A stretch of DNA of 64,000 nucleotides from Areca catechu (Eukaryota; Streptophyta; Magnoliopsida; Arecales; Arecaceae): the NCBI GenBank assembly GCA_021397845.1, contig CM038044.1, positions 101,678,942-101,742,941 on the forward strand. Direction: 5' to 3'. The translations under genes were made by a program, and so were the position numbers. This document shows, in pieces, positions 10,247 through 22,893 of the stretch. Below the pieces are notes generated by a model. That model had not been told where the DNA came from. It did not search any database and was given only the letters and a program-made list of their open reading frames with translations. Positions within the stretch are counted from its first letter, which is position 1, and each line of letters starts with the position of its first letter.

Positions 10247-13200
10247 ATGTCTTGTAGTCCAAAAATTGAAGAAAAGATGGTATCTCGATAGTAGCTGTTC
10301 AAGGCATATGACGGGTGACAAGGATTAATTTATTACCCTAGAGATGAAAGAAGGAGGTATGGTTACTTTTGAAGATAATGGCAAGGAAAAAATAATCGAA
10401 ATTGGTAAGATCAAAATAACTCCCTGTACTTTCATTGAAAATGTATTGCTAGTAGATAAATTAAAGCATAATTTGTTAAGCATTAGTCAATTATGTGATA
10501 AAGGCTTCAAGGTTGTCTTTGAATCATCTGTGTGTATTGTAACAAACTCTCTTGATTTTAGCAGTAAGTTCATTGGACATAGACTTGGAAATATTTATGT
10601 GGTAGACCTTAATGATCTAGCCATGTTAGTAGTTCCAGTCTAGTTGCAATGAATGCTAAGACCAAGGAATCTTGCTTACTTCGGCATAGACGATTAGGTC
10701 CTGCTAGGATGCATACTATTGCCAAGCTAATTTTTAAGAATCTAGTTAGAGGCATGCCTAAATTTAAAGTGGATCTTAATCATGTTTGTGATGCATGCCA
10801 AATGGATAAACAAACTAAGGAGAGTTTTAAATCCAAAAATATGATTTCAACTAATAGACCCCTTGAGCTAATTCACATGGACTTATTTAGACCAATTAGG
10901 ACAACAAGCCTAGGTGGTATGAAATATGCACTTGTGATAGTACATGATTTCTCTAGATTTACTTGGGTTTTGTTTATCGCTCATAAAGATGAAACTTTTA
11001 AAGTCTTTCAAAAATTTCACAAAAAAGTTTCTAATCAGAAAAATCTTTCAATAGTTTCAATTAGGAGTGATCATGGCATAAAATTTGAAAATCAATTTTT
11101 TGATGATTATTGCATAGAAAATGGCATTGATCACAACTTCTCCGCTCCTAGGACACCACAACAAAATAGTGTCGTCGAGAGAAAAAATAGGACTTTGGAA
11201 GAGATGGCCGGAACAATGTTGTGTGAAGGCACTCTTTCAAGGTACTTTTTGGCAGAAGCGATGAACACTGCTTGTTATATCTTGAACCGCATTTTAATTC
11301 GTCCTATTTTGAAGAAAACCCCTTATGAGTTTTGAAATGAAAATAAACCCAACATTAATTACTTTCATGTATTTAGTTATAAATGCTTTATGCTTAACAA
11401 TGGTAAAGATAATCTAGGAAGATTTGATGCTAAATCTGATGAAGCAATTTTCCTTGGTTATTCATTACATAGCAAAGCATATAGAGTATTTAACAAAATA
11501 ACTCTTACTGTAGAAGAATCTATGCATGTTATTTTTGATGAAACTAACCCTTCACCTTCTAAGAAAGAAGAGTGCATAGACAATGATGCAGGTATCTTCA
11601 AAAAGAAATGGAAGAAATGAGCATACAAGAAAGACCAATTCAAGAAGGAGAAAAAATAGTAAGCAAATATCATACCGATCTATCAAGGGAATGGAGGTAT
11701 GTAATTTCTCATCCTAAAGATTTAATTATTGATGATCCTTCACAAGGTATTAGGAATAGGTCATCACATAGAGATGCACATGATTAACTAGCCTTTGTAT
11801 CACAAATAGAACCTCATACCTTAGAAGAAGCTGAATCTGACTCAAACTGGATGATGGCCATACATGAAGAACTAATCAATTTGAAAGAAATAAGGTATGG
11901 ACTTTAGTTGAAAGACCATCAAACCATCCCATCATAGGAACCAAATGGGTCTATAGAAACAAGTTAGATGACCAAGGAAATGTAATTAGAAATAAAGCTA
12001 GATTGGTGGCCAAAGGATATAACCAAGAAAAAGGTATAGATTTTGATGAAACATATGCACCCGTAGCAAGACTAGAAGCTATTAGATTACTTCTTGCATT
12101 TGCTTGCTACATGAATTTCAAACATTTTCAAATGGATGTGAAAAGTGCATTCTTGAATGGTTTTATATCCGAACAAATTTTTGTAGAACAAGCACCAGGT
12201 TTTGAAAATCATGCTTTTCCAAATCATATTTTTAAATTCAATAAAGTATTGTATGGTTTGAAATAAGCACCTAGAGCCTGGTATGATAGACTTAGCACTT
12301 TCTTGATTGAAAATGATTTCATAAGAGAAAATATTGATAAAACTCTTTTCATCAAGAAGAAGGATAATGATTTATTAGTTGTATAGATTTATGTTGATGA
12401 TATTATATTTGGAGCAACTAATGAAACTCTTTGTAGAGAATTTGCTAAGTTAATGCAGGAAAAATTTGAAATGAGCCTAATGGATGAACTTAAGTACTTC
12501 CTTGGACTCCAAGTGAAACAAATAAAAGAAGGAATCTTCATTAACCAAGCCAAGTACACCAAAGAAATAATCAAAAAGTTTGGTATGGAGTCAAGCAAAC
12601 AAATGAGCACACCCATGAGCCCAACCTGCAGATTGGATAAAGATGAAGATGGACCCAACATTAATCAAAAGCTCTATAGAGGTATAATCGAATCCTTGTT
12701 ATACTTAACTGCAAGTAGACCTGATATCTTATTTAGCATATGTGTGTGTGCTAGATTCCAATCTAATCCTAAAGAATTACATATGCTTGCTATTAAAGAA
12801 TCATAAGATATCTGAAAGGAACAAGCAATCTAGGTCTATGGTTTTCAAAACATTTTTCATTGAATTTAATTGAGTTTTTGGATGCTGCTTATGCTGGTTA
12901 TAAAATTGATAGAAAAAGCACTAGCGATACATGCTATTTTCTAGGGTTGAATTTAATCTCATGGCACTATAAGAAACAAAACTCGATAGCATTATTTACT
13001 ACTGGGGCAGAGTATGTTGCTGTAGGGAGTTGTTGTACACAAGTGTTATGGATTAAACAACAACTAGAAAACTTTGGTGTTACATAATCTAAAGTTCCTA
13101 TCAAATGTGATAACACAAGTGCTATAAATTTGATAAAAAATCCAATTCAGCATTCAAGAACTAAACACATAGAGATTAGATACCATTTTATTAGAGATCA

Positions 13201-13333
13201 TATTTTGAATGGTGACATTGAACTAGAATTCATCCCTACTGAGAACCAACTTGCTGACATTTTCACTAAGCCACTCAATCAGGATAGATTTGAGATGATT
13301 AGAGGAGAATTAGGTCTTTGTGATCCCTTTTAG
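10242..13333 (+). pseudogene. pol of Sirevirus A, broken (PR-IN-RT-RH)
   Basis: The order of domains is typical of copia. The protease has WYLDSSCSRHMTGD at about 10270 (DSS instead of the usual DSG). The integrase zinc finger lies near 10680-10810 (HRRLG...CDACQMDK), with a lost Trp and second His. The integrase core at 10870-11330 keeps D in HMDLF, D in RSDHG and E in VERKNRT. RT at about 11930-12800 has QMDVKSAFLNGF and an intact YVDDIIFGA at about 12389. RNase H has TGAEYVAVGSCCTQVLW, and the polyprotein ends GLCDPF at 13333. Frequent stops and frameshifts split it into at least eight open pieces. It is clearly homologous along its length to the pol of Sirevirus B. Confidence 0.88.
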
Positions 13334-13473
13334 ATTTTCCAAATCTAATCCCTCAAAATTAAGGAAAAATTATCTAGAGAACCTCCTACATCAATTCAAC
13401 ATCTTTCCACGTAATTTTTCTGAATTTATTTTCATTTCTAATCAATTTTTAACTTTTGTGGAAAGTTTCTATT

Positions 13474-13590
13474 CAAGTCAACTCGGACAATTATGCTAAG
13501 GTCAAGCCAACTCAAATTACTATTATTTCTAGTTTTGCTCTGGTCGGGCTGACTCGGGCAATTTTAGGGTTAGTCGAGCCAACTCGGATA
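13474..13590 (+). promoter_or_regulatory. Second array of the LTR motif, upstream of the third ORF (A)
   Basis: Four copies of CGAGCCAACTCGG-type sequence (about 13474, 13503, 13545, 13575) match the motif of this element's own LTR. An AT box (ctattttttaatag) and a CT-rich stretch follow, and then the ATG at 13751. I read it as a possible internal promoter for the third ORF. It is a hypothesis supported by the parallel in Sirevirus B. Confidence 0.45.
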
Positions 13591-13750
13591 TCGGGTAAAC
13601 TATTTTTTAATAGAGCCATGAGCCTTTTTCGAATTTTTCTATCTTTTGTTCTCACTCTAAATCCTAGAACTCCACTCAAAACCTCTTCCAAAACCTCAAA
13701 AATCTTCATCCTTAAGCTTTAATTCCACATTTCTTCCTAAGAGTGTTGTA

Positions 13751-15690
13751 ATGGCACCAAAATCTACAGTAGGAAAAAGATCCAAAAGAGCTGCTCCTTC
13801 AGTGGAAGTAGAAAGGAGAACAAAGCATCAGCAAGAGGAGCTGACTCAAATAGTTGAGAGGGAAAGAATAGGAAACAGAACAATTGGCCGCTGCTCCTTC
13901 TCCAAGATAGGTGATTTCAATGTCTAACTGGCCCGTTACTAGTGGTAGGTGGATTATTTTCACTTTTTTTGAAAAAATTGGACTGAAAATTGGGGATTTG
14001 ATTGAAGAACAAGGATGGACATTTTTCTGCTCCCTCAATTTATCTGCATATCCAACCCTTGTTAGAGCATTCTATGAAAATTTGAGGCTTGAAGCCAATC
14101 ATATAGAATCCACAGTGAAAGGAAAGAGGGTAATTGTGACTGAGGAAAGTCTAAGCACTATCTTGGAAATGCCGGCAGAGGGTTCTAAACATTTGGTATT
14201 GAAAGATAGAGAAAAGACCCTAAGAACTATTCATGACAGGACAGATGTCAGTGGAATTGGAACAGTCATGGCAAATAACTATCACTGGAAATGAGACTGC
14301 TCCATAATTTTGTCAGTCATATCTTTCTTCAGATGACAGGAAGATTTGATTGGGTCAGCGAGAAAGACTTATGCTTCATGGAACATATCATTGAGGGGGA
14401 GGCATTAAATTTACCTTATATTATGATGATACAGATAAGGGAGGCTGTGAGGAAAGTCAAGGCGTGCTTGCCCTATCGAATGGTGTTAACACTGTTATTT
14501 CAGGCCTCCAGAGTCAATCTTGAAGGAGAAGATGGAAAGCCTCTTCATCACACTGATACTTATTCTTCCAAATTTCTACTTCGAATGGGATATGTCTATA
14601 ATGGAGTATGGAAGAAGAAAGGGTTTGATGCAAGAGCCATAAGAGCTTCTAGCACAGAAGATGATGATGATGATGAGAGTGTAGAAATACCTAGAGAGAT
14701 CACTTCTGATACTGCTGCACCCTCTACTTTGGAGCCTTCAGAGCATGTCATTGATGTACCTATTACTAAGGCTTTTGCACCTGAGCCAGCTGCACATGAG
14801 GCTGTGAAGACTATGTCTACTAAGGAGGCGAGTCCTAGGATCTCTCCTTCAACTACTTCTCCACATATACCTTCATCTCCATTGGTTCCACCTGATCCAT
14901 CAATTTTAGAATCTATTCCAGGACCATCTACTATTTCTGTTACAATGACTCAGGAGTTCTTTGCCGAGCAGATGAGAGGACTTGCAGATACACTGACCTG
15001 GTCTTTGACTAGTATGTTTGGTGAGTTTCACCAGTCAGTGGATACCATATTAGACCTACTCAGCACTGAGGTCAGAGAGCTATGCACCAGGGTTGACTCA
15101 CTTGAGTCATCTAGACCTGCCTCTTAGCTTGACACATAGCCCCTATCAGACTCTATTAGGTCAGCTACTGAAGCTATCAAAAATTTGTGGATAAAATTAT
15201 TGAAGAATTTAGGGCTGAGTTGAAAGAAGTAAATTTCAAAATGGGTGGCATCGAAGAAGGAAAAAAAATGGAGGAGGACTACACCAAGGGCATTGAGATT
15301 TTTAGGTCTAAGTTTGGCAGACTTAGAGGTTCTGTTGAAGCATTTGCGAATGCCCAAGCTGCTGAATTAATTGAACTAAACATTGAGGTAAAGAAGCTTC
15401 ATGAAGAAATAGATATAGTTCAATTTCAACTTGATCAGCTCAAAACCACTATCATTTCAGCTTTTGCCTCTCCTAGACCTCAGCCTGTACCTAGACCTCA
15501 ACTTGCACCTTAACCTGGACCTACCTCTACTCCACATCCTAGGCAGCCAGCTCCTCATCTTAGGCCCCAGGATTTTGAGCCACAGTTTGTGGACCCAATA
15601 GCCTCTATGCCATCTTTTGGACTATCTTTTGTACCACCTTTTGGGCCATCCACTAGTATTAAGGTAGAAATACCTAGTGATAGTGAATAG
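13751..15690 (+). pseudogene. Third ORF of Sirevirus A (plant transposon protein-like), broken
   Basis: The start is ATG 13751 (MAPKSTVGKRSKR, basic), matching MGPRKHQAVRKRR of the B copy. At least two frameshifts and several stops follow. The middle (13930-14580) contains FYENLRLEANHIESTVKGKR and ILEMP. These align with FYGSMATDGIGWSATIRGIK and IWRIP in B and resemble the 'putative plant transposon protein' family (Transposase_32-like; recognised from memory, not searched). An acidic run DDDDDE, Pro/Ser/Thr-rich low complexity and a heptad-rich C-terminal part (about 14940-15460) follow. It ends VEIPSDSE at 15690, like DIPSDEE in B. It occupies the place of the env-like ORF of Sireviruses. 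I see no signal peptide or transmembrane segment, so envelope function is not supported. Confidence 0.7.
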
Positions 15691-15924
15691 ACTTTTAATC
15701 TCAATCTTTTATAATTTGTAATGAAAATTTTATGAATGCAATGAATACATTTTTGGCATATCTTTTGTGTATGAATTGAGCTTGTGCAATACTTTAAAAA
15801 TGAACTTTAATTAGAAAATCAAAGTAGAGAAGAGAAAGTGAAATTATCTCAAACAAATATTATCAACTTTCTCTTTCTATTATAAAAATTGAGCTTTGAA
15901 AAATCAATTGAACACCTTTTTGAT

Positions 15925-16394
15925 TGCTGACAAAAAGGAAGAGAATGTTTAGAATTGCATGAAAAAGTTGTATGAAAAAGAAAGAAAGTAAAAAGAGAAT
16001 AAATATGAAAGAAAAGGGGGGAGAAAACTTGTTGAAACTCACCTTTAGTTCATGCTCTATGCTCTCAAAACTTACACACTTACCTTGAAGATCTTAAAGC
16101 ATTTACTATGATACTTCTCAACTCTGATACAATTCTGATACTTTGCAAAATTAAGCCTTGATACTTTTCATACATTAATAGCTCTGATATTTTGTGAAAG
16201 TGCTAGCCTTAACACTCTGATACATATAAAAGCACTGATACTGTATAGTTTCTTTTTCATAAAAAGCTCTGATATTTACTTGCAAATATAATTAGTTCTG
16301 ATACATGTTAATGCTCACTTTCAAATTTAGTTATACATATAATTGTAAAAAAATTTTCATGTCCAGTGTTTTGTCATCATTAAAAAGGGGAAAA
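15925..16394 (+). promoter_or_regulatory. Multiple polypurine tracts before LTR2 (A)
   Basis: Purine runs occur at about 15930 (aaaaaggaagaga), 16000-16027 (gaaagaaaaggggggagaaaa) and directly before LTR2 at 16382-16394 (aaaaaggggaaaa). The last primes plus-strand synthesis; repeated upstream tracts are a known Sirevirus trait. Confidence 0.7.
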
Positions 16395-16739
16395 TTGTTG
16401 ACCCCATAAGTGATTTTGATGATAACAAAATATTGGAGCATGCATTTGTTTTACTAATAACTCTTCAAATGTTTTACAAGCTTTTGTAAGATGATTTCAT
16501 TATTTAATTTCAATTCCTACATTCCTAGTTTTGAAATGAGTTGTGTTGTAAGTGATTCATGTAAAGAAGAATCCAAAAAAAAATTTAAGTAAAAATCATA
16601 AAATTGGGTTACTTTTAGATGTGTTTCAAGCTCAAAGTTTCCTAGAAAAGATTGGTTAGAAGAGTTTGAAGGCATCTTGAGACTTTGAAGACTTGCTGGA
16701 TAATTTTTGGAGAAAAATTGATAATTCACTGAAGAATTT

Positions 16740-17210
16740 ATCCGAGTCGACTCGAAGAGAAGATAGCCGACTCTGACATATGGCATGCATGAAGATTTCT
16801 GGCACACAAGCATCCGAACCGACTCTAAGGAACCTAAGCCGACTCGTCCAGTTCATGATTTTCTAAATCAGACAACTGAGCCGACCCAAAGGGAATCCGA
16901 GTTGACTAAATTATATTGTCAGACATCCGAGCTGACTTTTCAGAGATTCGAGCCGACTCCTCCAGAGTCCAAAAAGAGAGTTCTGAGAACTATAGCCAAT
17001 TGAGCCGACTCTAAAGAGAAAGAGCTGACTCTTCCATACTGGATTTCTAAACGCTTGAGTATCCGAGCCGACTCGAAGTAAGGCGAGCCGACTCTTCCAA
17101 AGTAAGAAAACAAGCTACTGAAAACCCTAGCCGACTCTAATGAAGGGAGCCGACTGGACCAGAACTACTCTATAGATCCGAGCTGACTCGAGTAGATTTG
17201 AGCCGACTCG
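16740..17210 (+). repeat. CGAGCCGACTCG-type motif array in U3 (LTR2)
   Basis: Same array as in LTR1, about 17 copies, with independent substitutions that mostly hit the CG positions. Confidence 0.75.
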
Positions 17211-17338
17211 AAAGTTGATTTCAGGCCTATAACGGCTAGTTCCAGAATTTGAAAATTGAATCCAAAAAGTGCTCCAATGGTCACATGTCACATCCTAATG
17301 TTCTACAATGACTAAAATATTTGAGAAGAGTATAAGAC

Positions 17339-17347
17339 TATATATTT
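17339..17347 (+). promoter_or_regulatory. TATA-like box of Sirevirus A LTR2
   Basis: TATATATTT lies about 130 bp after the motif array. This part is missing from LTR1. Confidence 0.5.
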
Positions 17348-18045
17348 GAGGGGTTTGAACCACTTTAGGAAGAGGGAATGAATATTTAATGCTTACTTGA
17401 GCTTGTGAGTAAGAGAGCACTGAAGATCATTCAAGATAGTCTTCAAGTCTTCATCAACTCACATCTGAAGCTTGGAGCATTTATTGAAGAAGTTAAAGAA
17501 GCCAACCAAGTGCATTGAAGTGCAATCAATTGGGCTTCTCTTGAGCTGCATCGGGAACCATTCGACAAAATTTGTTTGTCATTCTGCTGCTTTTTCTTTA
17601 CAATTCTTTTTGAATTGTTGGGTTATTGGTGAGCCTGGTTTAAAAACCAAATAGGTCTTGGTTAGCCTGTGTTAAAATCAAGTGTTGGATTCTTGGTGAT
17701 CCTATTAAAATCAAGTGTTGGGTTTCTTTGGTGAGTCCGGTTTGAAAACCAAAGTGTAAAGGTTTGGATTGTGATCCTGTTAAAACAATCTGACGATATT
17801 CTAATGGGGGATATAATGGAAATCCCAAGTAGTAATCTTGGGTAGTGGATGTAGGAGCTAGGTTGCTCTAAACCACTATAAAATTTCCTATGTTTGTGTT
17901 ATGGACTCTTTATATATCCTGCTCTGCTTTTAATTATCTCAATCACAACACTTAATACTTCAAGAAATTTTCAAAGAGCACATAATATCTTGAACTTTTT
18001 AAATTCTCAATTCACCCCCCTCTTGGGAAAGCCACTTGGGCAACA

Positions 18046-18050
18046 GAGAG
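18046..18050. repeat. Target-site duplication (right), GAGAG
   Basis: Matches 6770-6774. Confidence 0.85.
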
Positions 18051-18838
18051 TTATTTAAATTTAGTTTTTTTCAAACAAGTGAAGCAATCAAAATTAACTC
18101 TATCTTAAGATTAGCCTAAGTCTAGACAGCTCCTAACTATTCCAAGGTTATCTTTGAGCACTCAAAGTCCAAGATTAATTACTGACTCAGCTAGGTAAGT
18201 GTAAGGTTTGTGGGAGTCCCGCTGTTGCTTGTCTTAGACACTAATTAAGTTGACTAGGTAAGCGAACAGAACCAATTAAAGAACCACCTTCCTTTCGGCT
18301 CTTGTCCCTGAACCACTTGCCTTAGATACTAAGCAATTAACCAATCTAAACCAAGTCCAAGTCTAGGACTTCCTTGTCTTATTGAGCTCAAAATTTTTAG
18401 GATCTATGTCTAATTAATTTTAAAAATTAAAGCTTAGGTCAATGCAAATGTAGGATGATGATTGTGGACCATGGGTAATCAACTCCTCACCTTATCTGAT
18501 TAATGAGTTATGCCCTTAAAGTTAATTATGAAAAATTGTAATGCAACAGATAAGATGTCCAAATTTTATGATTAGCATACAATCAAAATTAGATTAATTC
18601 TTTTTTTTTATTTTATGATTAAATATCTAATCTCTTAATAATTTATGAGATGTCAATATTTTAAATATTTTTTAAAAAAAATTGAAAATTTGTGCCCTAG
18701 GATAACCATTCAACATAACTTAAAGTTATGCCAAGACAACCTTATATCAGAACACTCAAGATTGAAAGAGAATAACTATTAATTTTTATTTTTTTATTTT
18801 TTTATTTGATATTTTTTTTAAAACAATGTACCAAAAAT
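18051..18838 (-). other. Athila-like leader, minus strand
   Basis: Non-coding. Aligns by eye with 45240-45720: both share a ctcctaacta/gTTCCAAGGT stretch, a gaaccaattaaagaaccacCTTCCTT stretch and a long T-rich tail before the PBS. Shows that the DNA around Sirevirus A is the leader of a minus-strand element of the same family. Confidence 0.6.
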
Positions 18839-18855
18839 TCCTGGCAATGGTGCCA
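18839..18855 (-). other. PBS of the Athila-like relic (tRNA-Asp type)
   Basis: On the minus strand TGGCACCATTGCCAGGA, two transitions from the TGGCGCCGTTGCC form complementary to tRNA-Asp that is common in Athila-type elements. Confidence 0.7.
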
Positions 18856-18861
18856 AGAATC

Positions 18862-20308
18862 TGGTGCATGTCGTTGCACACCAGAAATAAATACTTTATT
18901 TCCACTACATACTATGTAGAGTAGCGGGAGTAAGGATCGAATCCATAAAAACTTTAAGCAGTTATTTCAATAGTGATTTTAATAGATAATAATAGCAATT
19001 TAATAATTAAGGAATTAATACTATTTAACTAGAATAAGCAATAAAATAATAGAGATTCAAATAAAAAAGAAAAGTTTCAAGATTTCAACGAGTTACTTGG
19101 CAGATAGCTGGTACTCTCTTCCTATGTGAATACTCCATATGTCACCTATCAAGATATAATCTATTTGTAGAGATCATGATCTATACCTGTTGGATCATGA
19201 CCTATTCTCCTGAAATATTGATTAGTCAAGATAGGATGTATATAAAGTAAAAGAATTCATATTTTAAAATAATCTATTCTAAGAGTATGAACTGAATCCA
19301 TAGAGCACACTTCATCCCAAAAATATAGATTATTCACATAAAACATATGTCAAGATTTAGAATTTAAAAAATAAGTTTTTATTTCATAGAAGAGAAAGTA
19401 CAAATGATAAACAAAAATATAAACATAGTTTATTGCAAGCACTCAATGACTTTCTGAGAAATTAAGATCTAGCCTTCCATGGATAAACTCCTTGCCATCA
19501 TCCTCACTGACATCTTCATGCTAGAATAAAATCTGAGTAGCAGATGGAAAAATGGAGCAGTAGATAGAAAATTAGGGGAGGAAAGGTGGAGGCCGGGCAG
19601 AGATCTCCAAGTCAAAGGAGAAGAGGAAATGGGAGAAAGCACTCAGAATGGAGAATTGAACACCACATCCTCTAGCTGCGACATTCTTTTAAAGGCAAAG
19701 GAGAACAAATATGAACCGTGTTTGTTTCTATCACAATCCTTCACAGTTGTTCTGAGAAATCCATCCCAACAACCTTTATTTCAAAATTCATTAGTCAGTT
19801 TTGTATGATCTTCCGATGGTCAGCTACTCAATCCATCGCTCTCTTTGTAATTGTTATTCATCAAAGACCGGCATCCCATGTCTCTTATAGCCCTTTAGCT
19901 AGCTTTATTTCATTGCTCCAACCATTTTTAAATATTAAATTTTAATTGAAGCTTATCTTTTCTCTGTTTTCTCGAACAACCCAGAAGTCTCTAAAAATGT
20001 CAATTAGTTTCTTGCTTCCGACCATTCCTCACACACTCGGACATCCCTGGTTTGCTCTAACACTAGTCCAGCTCCCACAATGGCTTGGAGGCTAACAAGG
20101 GTGGCATCTCAGTGAATTAGAGGAAGAACATCCTCCTCTTAGATTAGCAATAGGGCAGCAACCATGGGAAGAGCAACATTGAGCGATGTTAGAAAAGATG
20201 GCATGGGATTGTGGCAGGCGGTGTCATGGCAGTGGATGAAGAGCAATGACCAATAGTTCTTAATGGAGAAGATGGCGGTGAGCGACTACATGGTGTCGGT
20301 GGCAGGAG
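18862..20308 (-). repeat. Partial Athila-like LTR, minus strand
   Basis: It starts TGGTGCATGTCG beside the PBS. Its far part (19560-20300) has the ggcagtgg/gatggcgg-type composition of the reversed LTRs at 28990-29540 and 46880-47300. It is cut at 20308, where the plus-strand element begins, and its continuation is not found on the other side of that element. ORF 19718-19945 inside it is not supported as a gene. Confidence 0.5.
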
Positions 20309-22106
20309 TGATAATTATATTATATACATATATAAAATATTAATTTAATATTAAAATTATCTTTATTTATTTAAAATTAATACTTTTATACATTTTTTAT
20401 AGGAAAGGAGAGAACCAATGTGAAGAGCATGATTTATGTGTTCAAACGAAATAAGTTTGAAGCAAAACAGATTTGAAATGAGCCTAGAATCGATTTTTGA
20501 AGATTTAATATGGAATTGCATGAGTTTTAGAGCACCTGGTCTACCATGGACCGGCTACCTGGTCTATAGAAGGCTCGGTAGTCCAAGAGCTGCCATGGCT
20601 ATCAATCCATGGCATAGACCCATGGACCGTGAGAGGTTTTTAGCCTCGAAACACCATCCCTCCACCACCGGAGCTGCAAACCACCCTCCTCACTACCGAA
20701 GAACCTCCTCCATGGCCCTCTCCTCCATGATCTGGCCATCTTCTTCCCCTTCTTCTTTGAATAATTGAGTCACGGCCATGCCGCTCATCCACCACCTGAG
20801 TCACCATCTCCAGCTACTATTAGTCTATCTTCTTCCCCGGCCACTCTCCCATCTCTGGCCATTGTCGATCCATCTTCTTCCCCAACCGTTCTTCCATCTT
20901 CACCACCATCATCCACCCATCCCCTTCTTTGTATCAAGCCGTCCACCAAGCAGCACCCATCTTTCTCCTAGTGGTGCATCTTAGTAGCACGTTGGTGATC
21001 TCGGTGGCAGGTCTTGGTGGTGCACGATTGATTATGGTGAAGATCTTGGCTATGGCCCAAGGGGAGATGGCAGTAGCTTCGGGCAACAGCAACTAGCTCG
21101 ATCAATCAAAGGAGAAGATGCACATATCTCAAAGCAATCATGGTCCATGTTGATTTCACTTGATTTTTGAACCTTCGATCAAGATCCAATAGTGACCAAT
21201 CCTTAGCTGGTCAAGCATTAAGTTGGAGCAGGATTCTATAGTCTACTTTAACCGTGATTTGGGTTTACCATCTAACCATTGACCAATTGTAAAAGTAAAT
21301 CCTAGCCACTTTTGATTCTTTTGTTTAGTCCCACATCGAAAACCCATGAAAATATTTTTCCTGTTAAACCCTATAAAAAGGTTCCTATGCCTCTACTTGG
21401 GGCAATCAACTCCCTAGAGTCCCTCCAGAGCCTTTGCATAAAGGGAGAGGAAGAGAAGATCATGAGCGGCTAAGAAATTCCTATCTTCGGGAGGTAGATG
21501 AGGTTTCTGGTATTTATATTTTTATATTTTTCTTTATGTAATTAGTACTTGATTGTAATGTTTGCTTTTTATGAATAAAATTATTTTTCATTACTTCAAG
21601 TATTGCTCTTCATGTTTAGACTATAGTTAGATTTTTGAATAGACTACATAGAGACGAGTCATGATCCCAGGATATGATTCATGCTAAGCGAGATAGGTTA
21701 TGCTCAGAATCTGATTATAATAAATTTTATTTATATGATTAGAGACTTTGAATAGCTTATGGCTACATAGGAGTGGATCAAGGTCCATATCCAGGGAGAT
21801 AGGCTATGCTCAAGGATCAATCATAATTTAATAATTATATATTAAATAAATACTTAATATAATATCAAATACCAAATCGAAATCCAAGATATCTTTCATA
21901 TTCTAGTTAATTTTTTGCTTTGTTTAATTCTTGTTCTTAGTATAATCATATTCTTACTCTTTTATCTCTCTAACCTAATTAATCTCTAACAAAATAATCC
22001 TAAAAGTGAACATAACCTCAACTGATCCCTGAGGATACAATCCTGACTCATCCTAGCTATAGAGTTAAGTTTGTGCATTATTTTTGATCGCCTATGATAG
22101 TGATCA
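20309..22106 (+). repeat. LTR1 of the plus-strand Athila-like element
   Basis: TGATAATTATATTATATAC ... GATAGTGATCA, 1798 bp. The start and end match the LTR ends at 40938, 27994 and 24665. Proline-rich ORFs at 20436-20984 are translations of CACC-rich LTR sequence. Confidence 0.8.
21372..21380 (+). promoter_or_regulatory. TATA box of Athila-like LTR
   Basis: TATAAAAAG within TAAACCCTATAAAAAGGTTCC. The same block is kept at 23894-23910 and, reversed, at 46475-46484. Confidence 0.65.
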
Positions 22107-22111
22107 AATTT

Positions 22112-22129
22112 TGGCACCATTGCTAGGGA
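22112..22129 (+). other. PBS (tRNA-Asp type)
   Basis: TGGCACCATTGCTAGGGA, five bases after the LTR. Confidence 0.75.
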
Positions 22130-22893
22130 TCATTGGCATGGTTAGTTCAACAAAAAAACAAAACACAAAAAAAAATCATAATTTATTAGGGTTTTCCTTT
22201 TTTAGAGACTTAAACTAACTTGTTTTCATATTTGTTTGCACTACATTGTATCTACATAAATCATCTTATGGGCACTAATCCCTAAACAACATAAGGTGGG
22301 GATTTCATCACCCTTCCTTGGCCCATAAACCACCCTTCTCATATTGCATTAACCTAAGCCTTTAATTAAAATCAAGTAAATGTTGACCCCTAAGGACTTT
22401 TGAGCTCACTAGGATAAGGGACCATGAGAGTTGGGCTAGTTTTAAATTAACTGGTTAACTGGTGTCTAAGGTAAGGGGTTCAAGGATGATGTAGCCTTGA
22501 AGGAAGGTGGTTCTTTAATTGGTTCCATTGTCTGACCTGGCTAATTTATTTGGTATCTAAGGAAAGCAATGTTGGGACCCTCACTGACCTTACCCTTATC
22601 TGGCCAATTGGCTAGTAAGTATCTGACTTTGAAGGCTCAAAGGTGACCTTGGAATGGTTAGGAGCTATCTAAAATTAGGGAACCCTAGGATAGAGAGTCC
22701 ATTGATTGCTAACTTGATTGTAATTAACATAAAACATTAATTAATACTTCTTCTCTATCCCTGTTAGCTCTAGGACTCCTTAGGCTCACATCTTTAAACC
22801 TCTTCTCTACCTTTCTTCTCTCTTCTCCCCCTTTTTTCCTCTCTACTAAACTAAATAAATAAATAAATTGAAATAATAAACTGGGGTTAGACC
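22130..22893 (+). other. Untranslated leader
   Basis: No ORF of note. Shares blocks with the leaders at 18051-18838 and 45015-45723, including the purine-rich stretch just before the gag ATG. Confidence 0.65.

Larger units (their letters stand above)
6775..18045 (+). mobile_element. Sirevirus-like Ty1/copia retrotransposon 'A', complete but degenerate
   Basis: Full architecture: LTR1 6775-8299, tRNA-Met PBS, gag, pol (PR-IN-RT-RH), a third ORF, multiple polypurine tracts, LTR2 16396-18045, and a GAGAG target-site duplication on both sides. Features that mark the Sirevirus (SIRE/Maximus) lineage are a gag with two zinc knuckles, LTRs opening TGTTGACC and containing TTTTGATGATAACAAAA, several PPTs, and a long extra ORF in the env-like position. 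Frameshifts and stops in all three ORFs show it is inactive. It inserted into the leader of a minus-strand Athila-like relic. Confidence 0.9.
16396..18045 (+). repeat. LTR2 of Sirevirus A
   Basis: TGTTGACCCCATAAG ... GGGCAACA, 1650 bp. Visibly diverged from LTR1 (scattered substitutions throughout), so the insertion is clearly older than Sirevirus B. Contains the motif array at 16740-17210 and the TATA-like box absent from LTR1. Confidence 0.92.

Noticed and set aside
20304..20308. TSD for the plus-strand Athila-like element (aggag versus ggaac)
   Set aside because: The two sides do not match; reported as absent.
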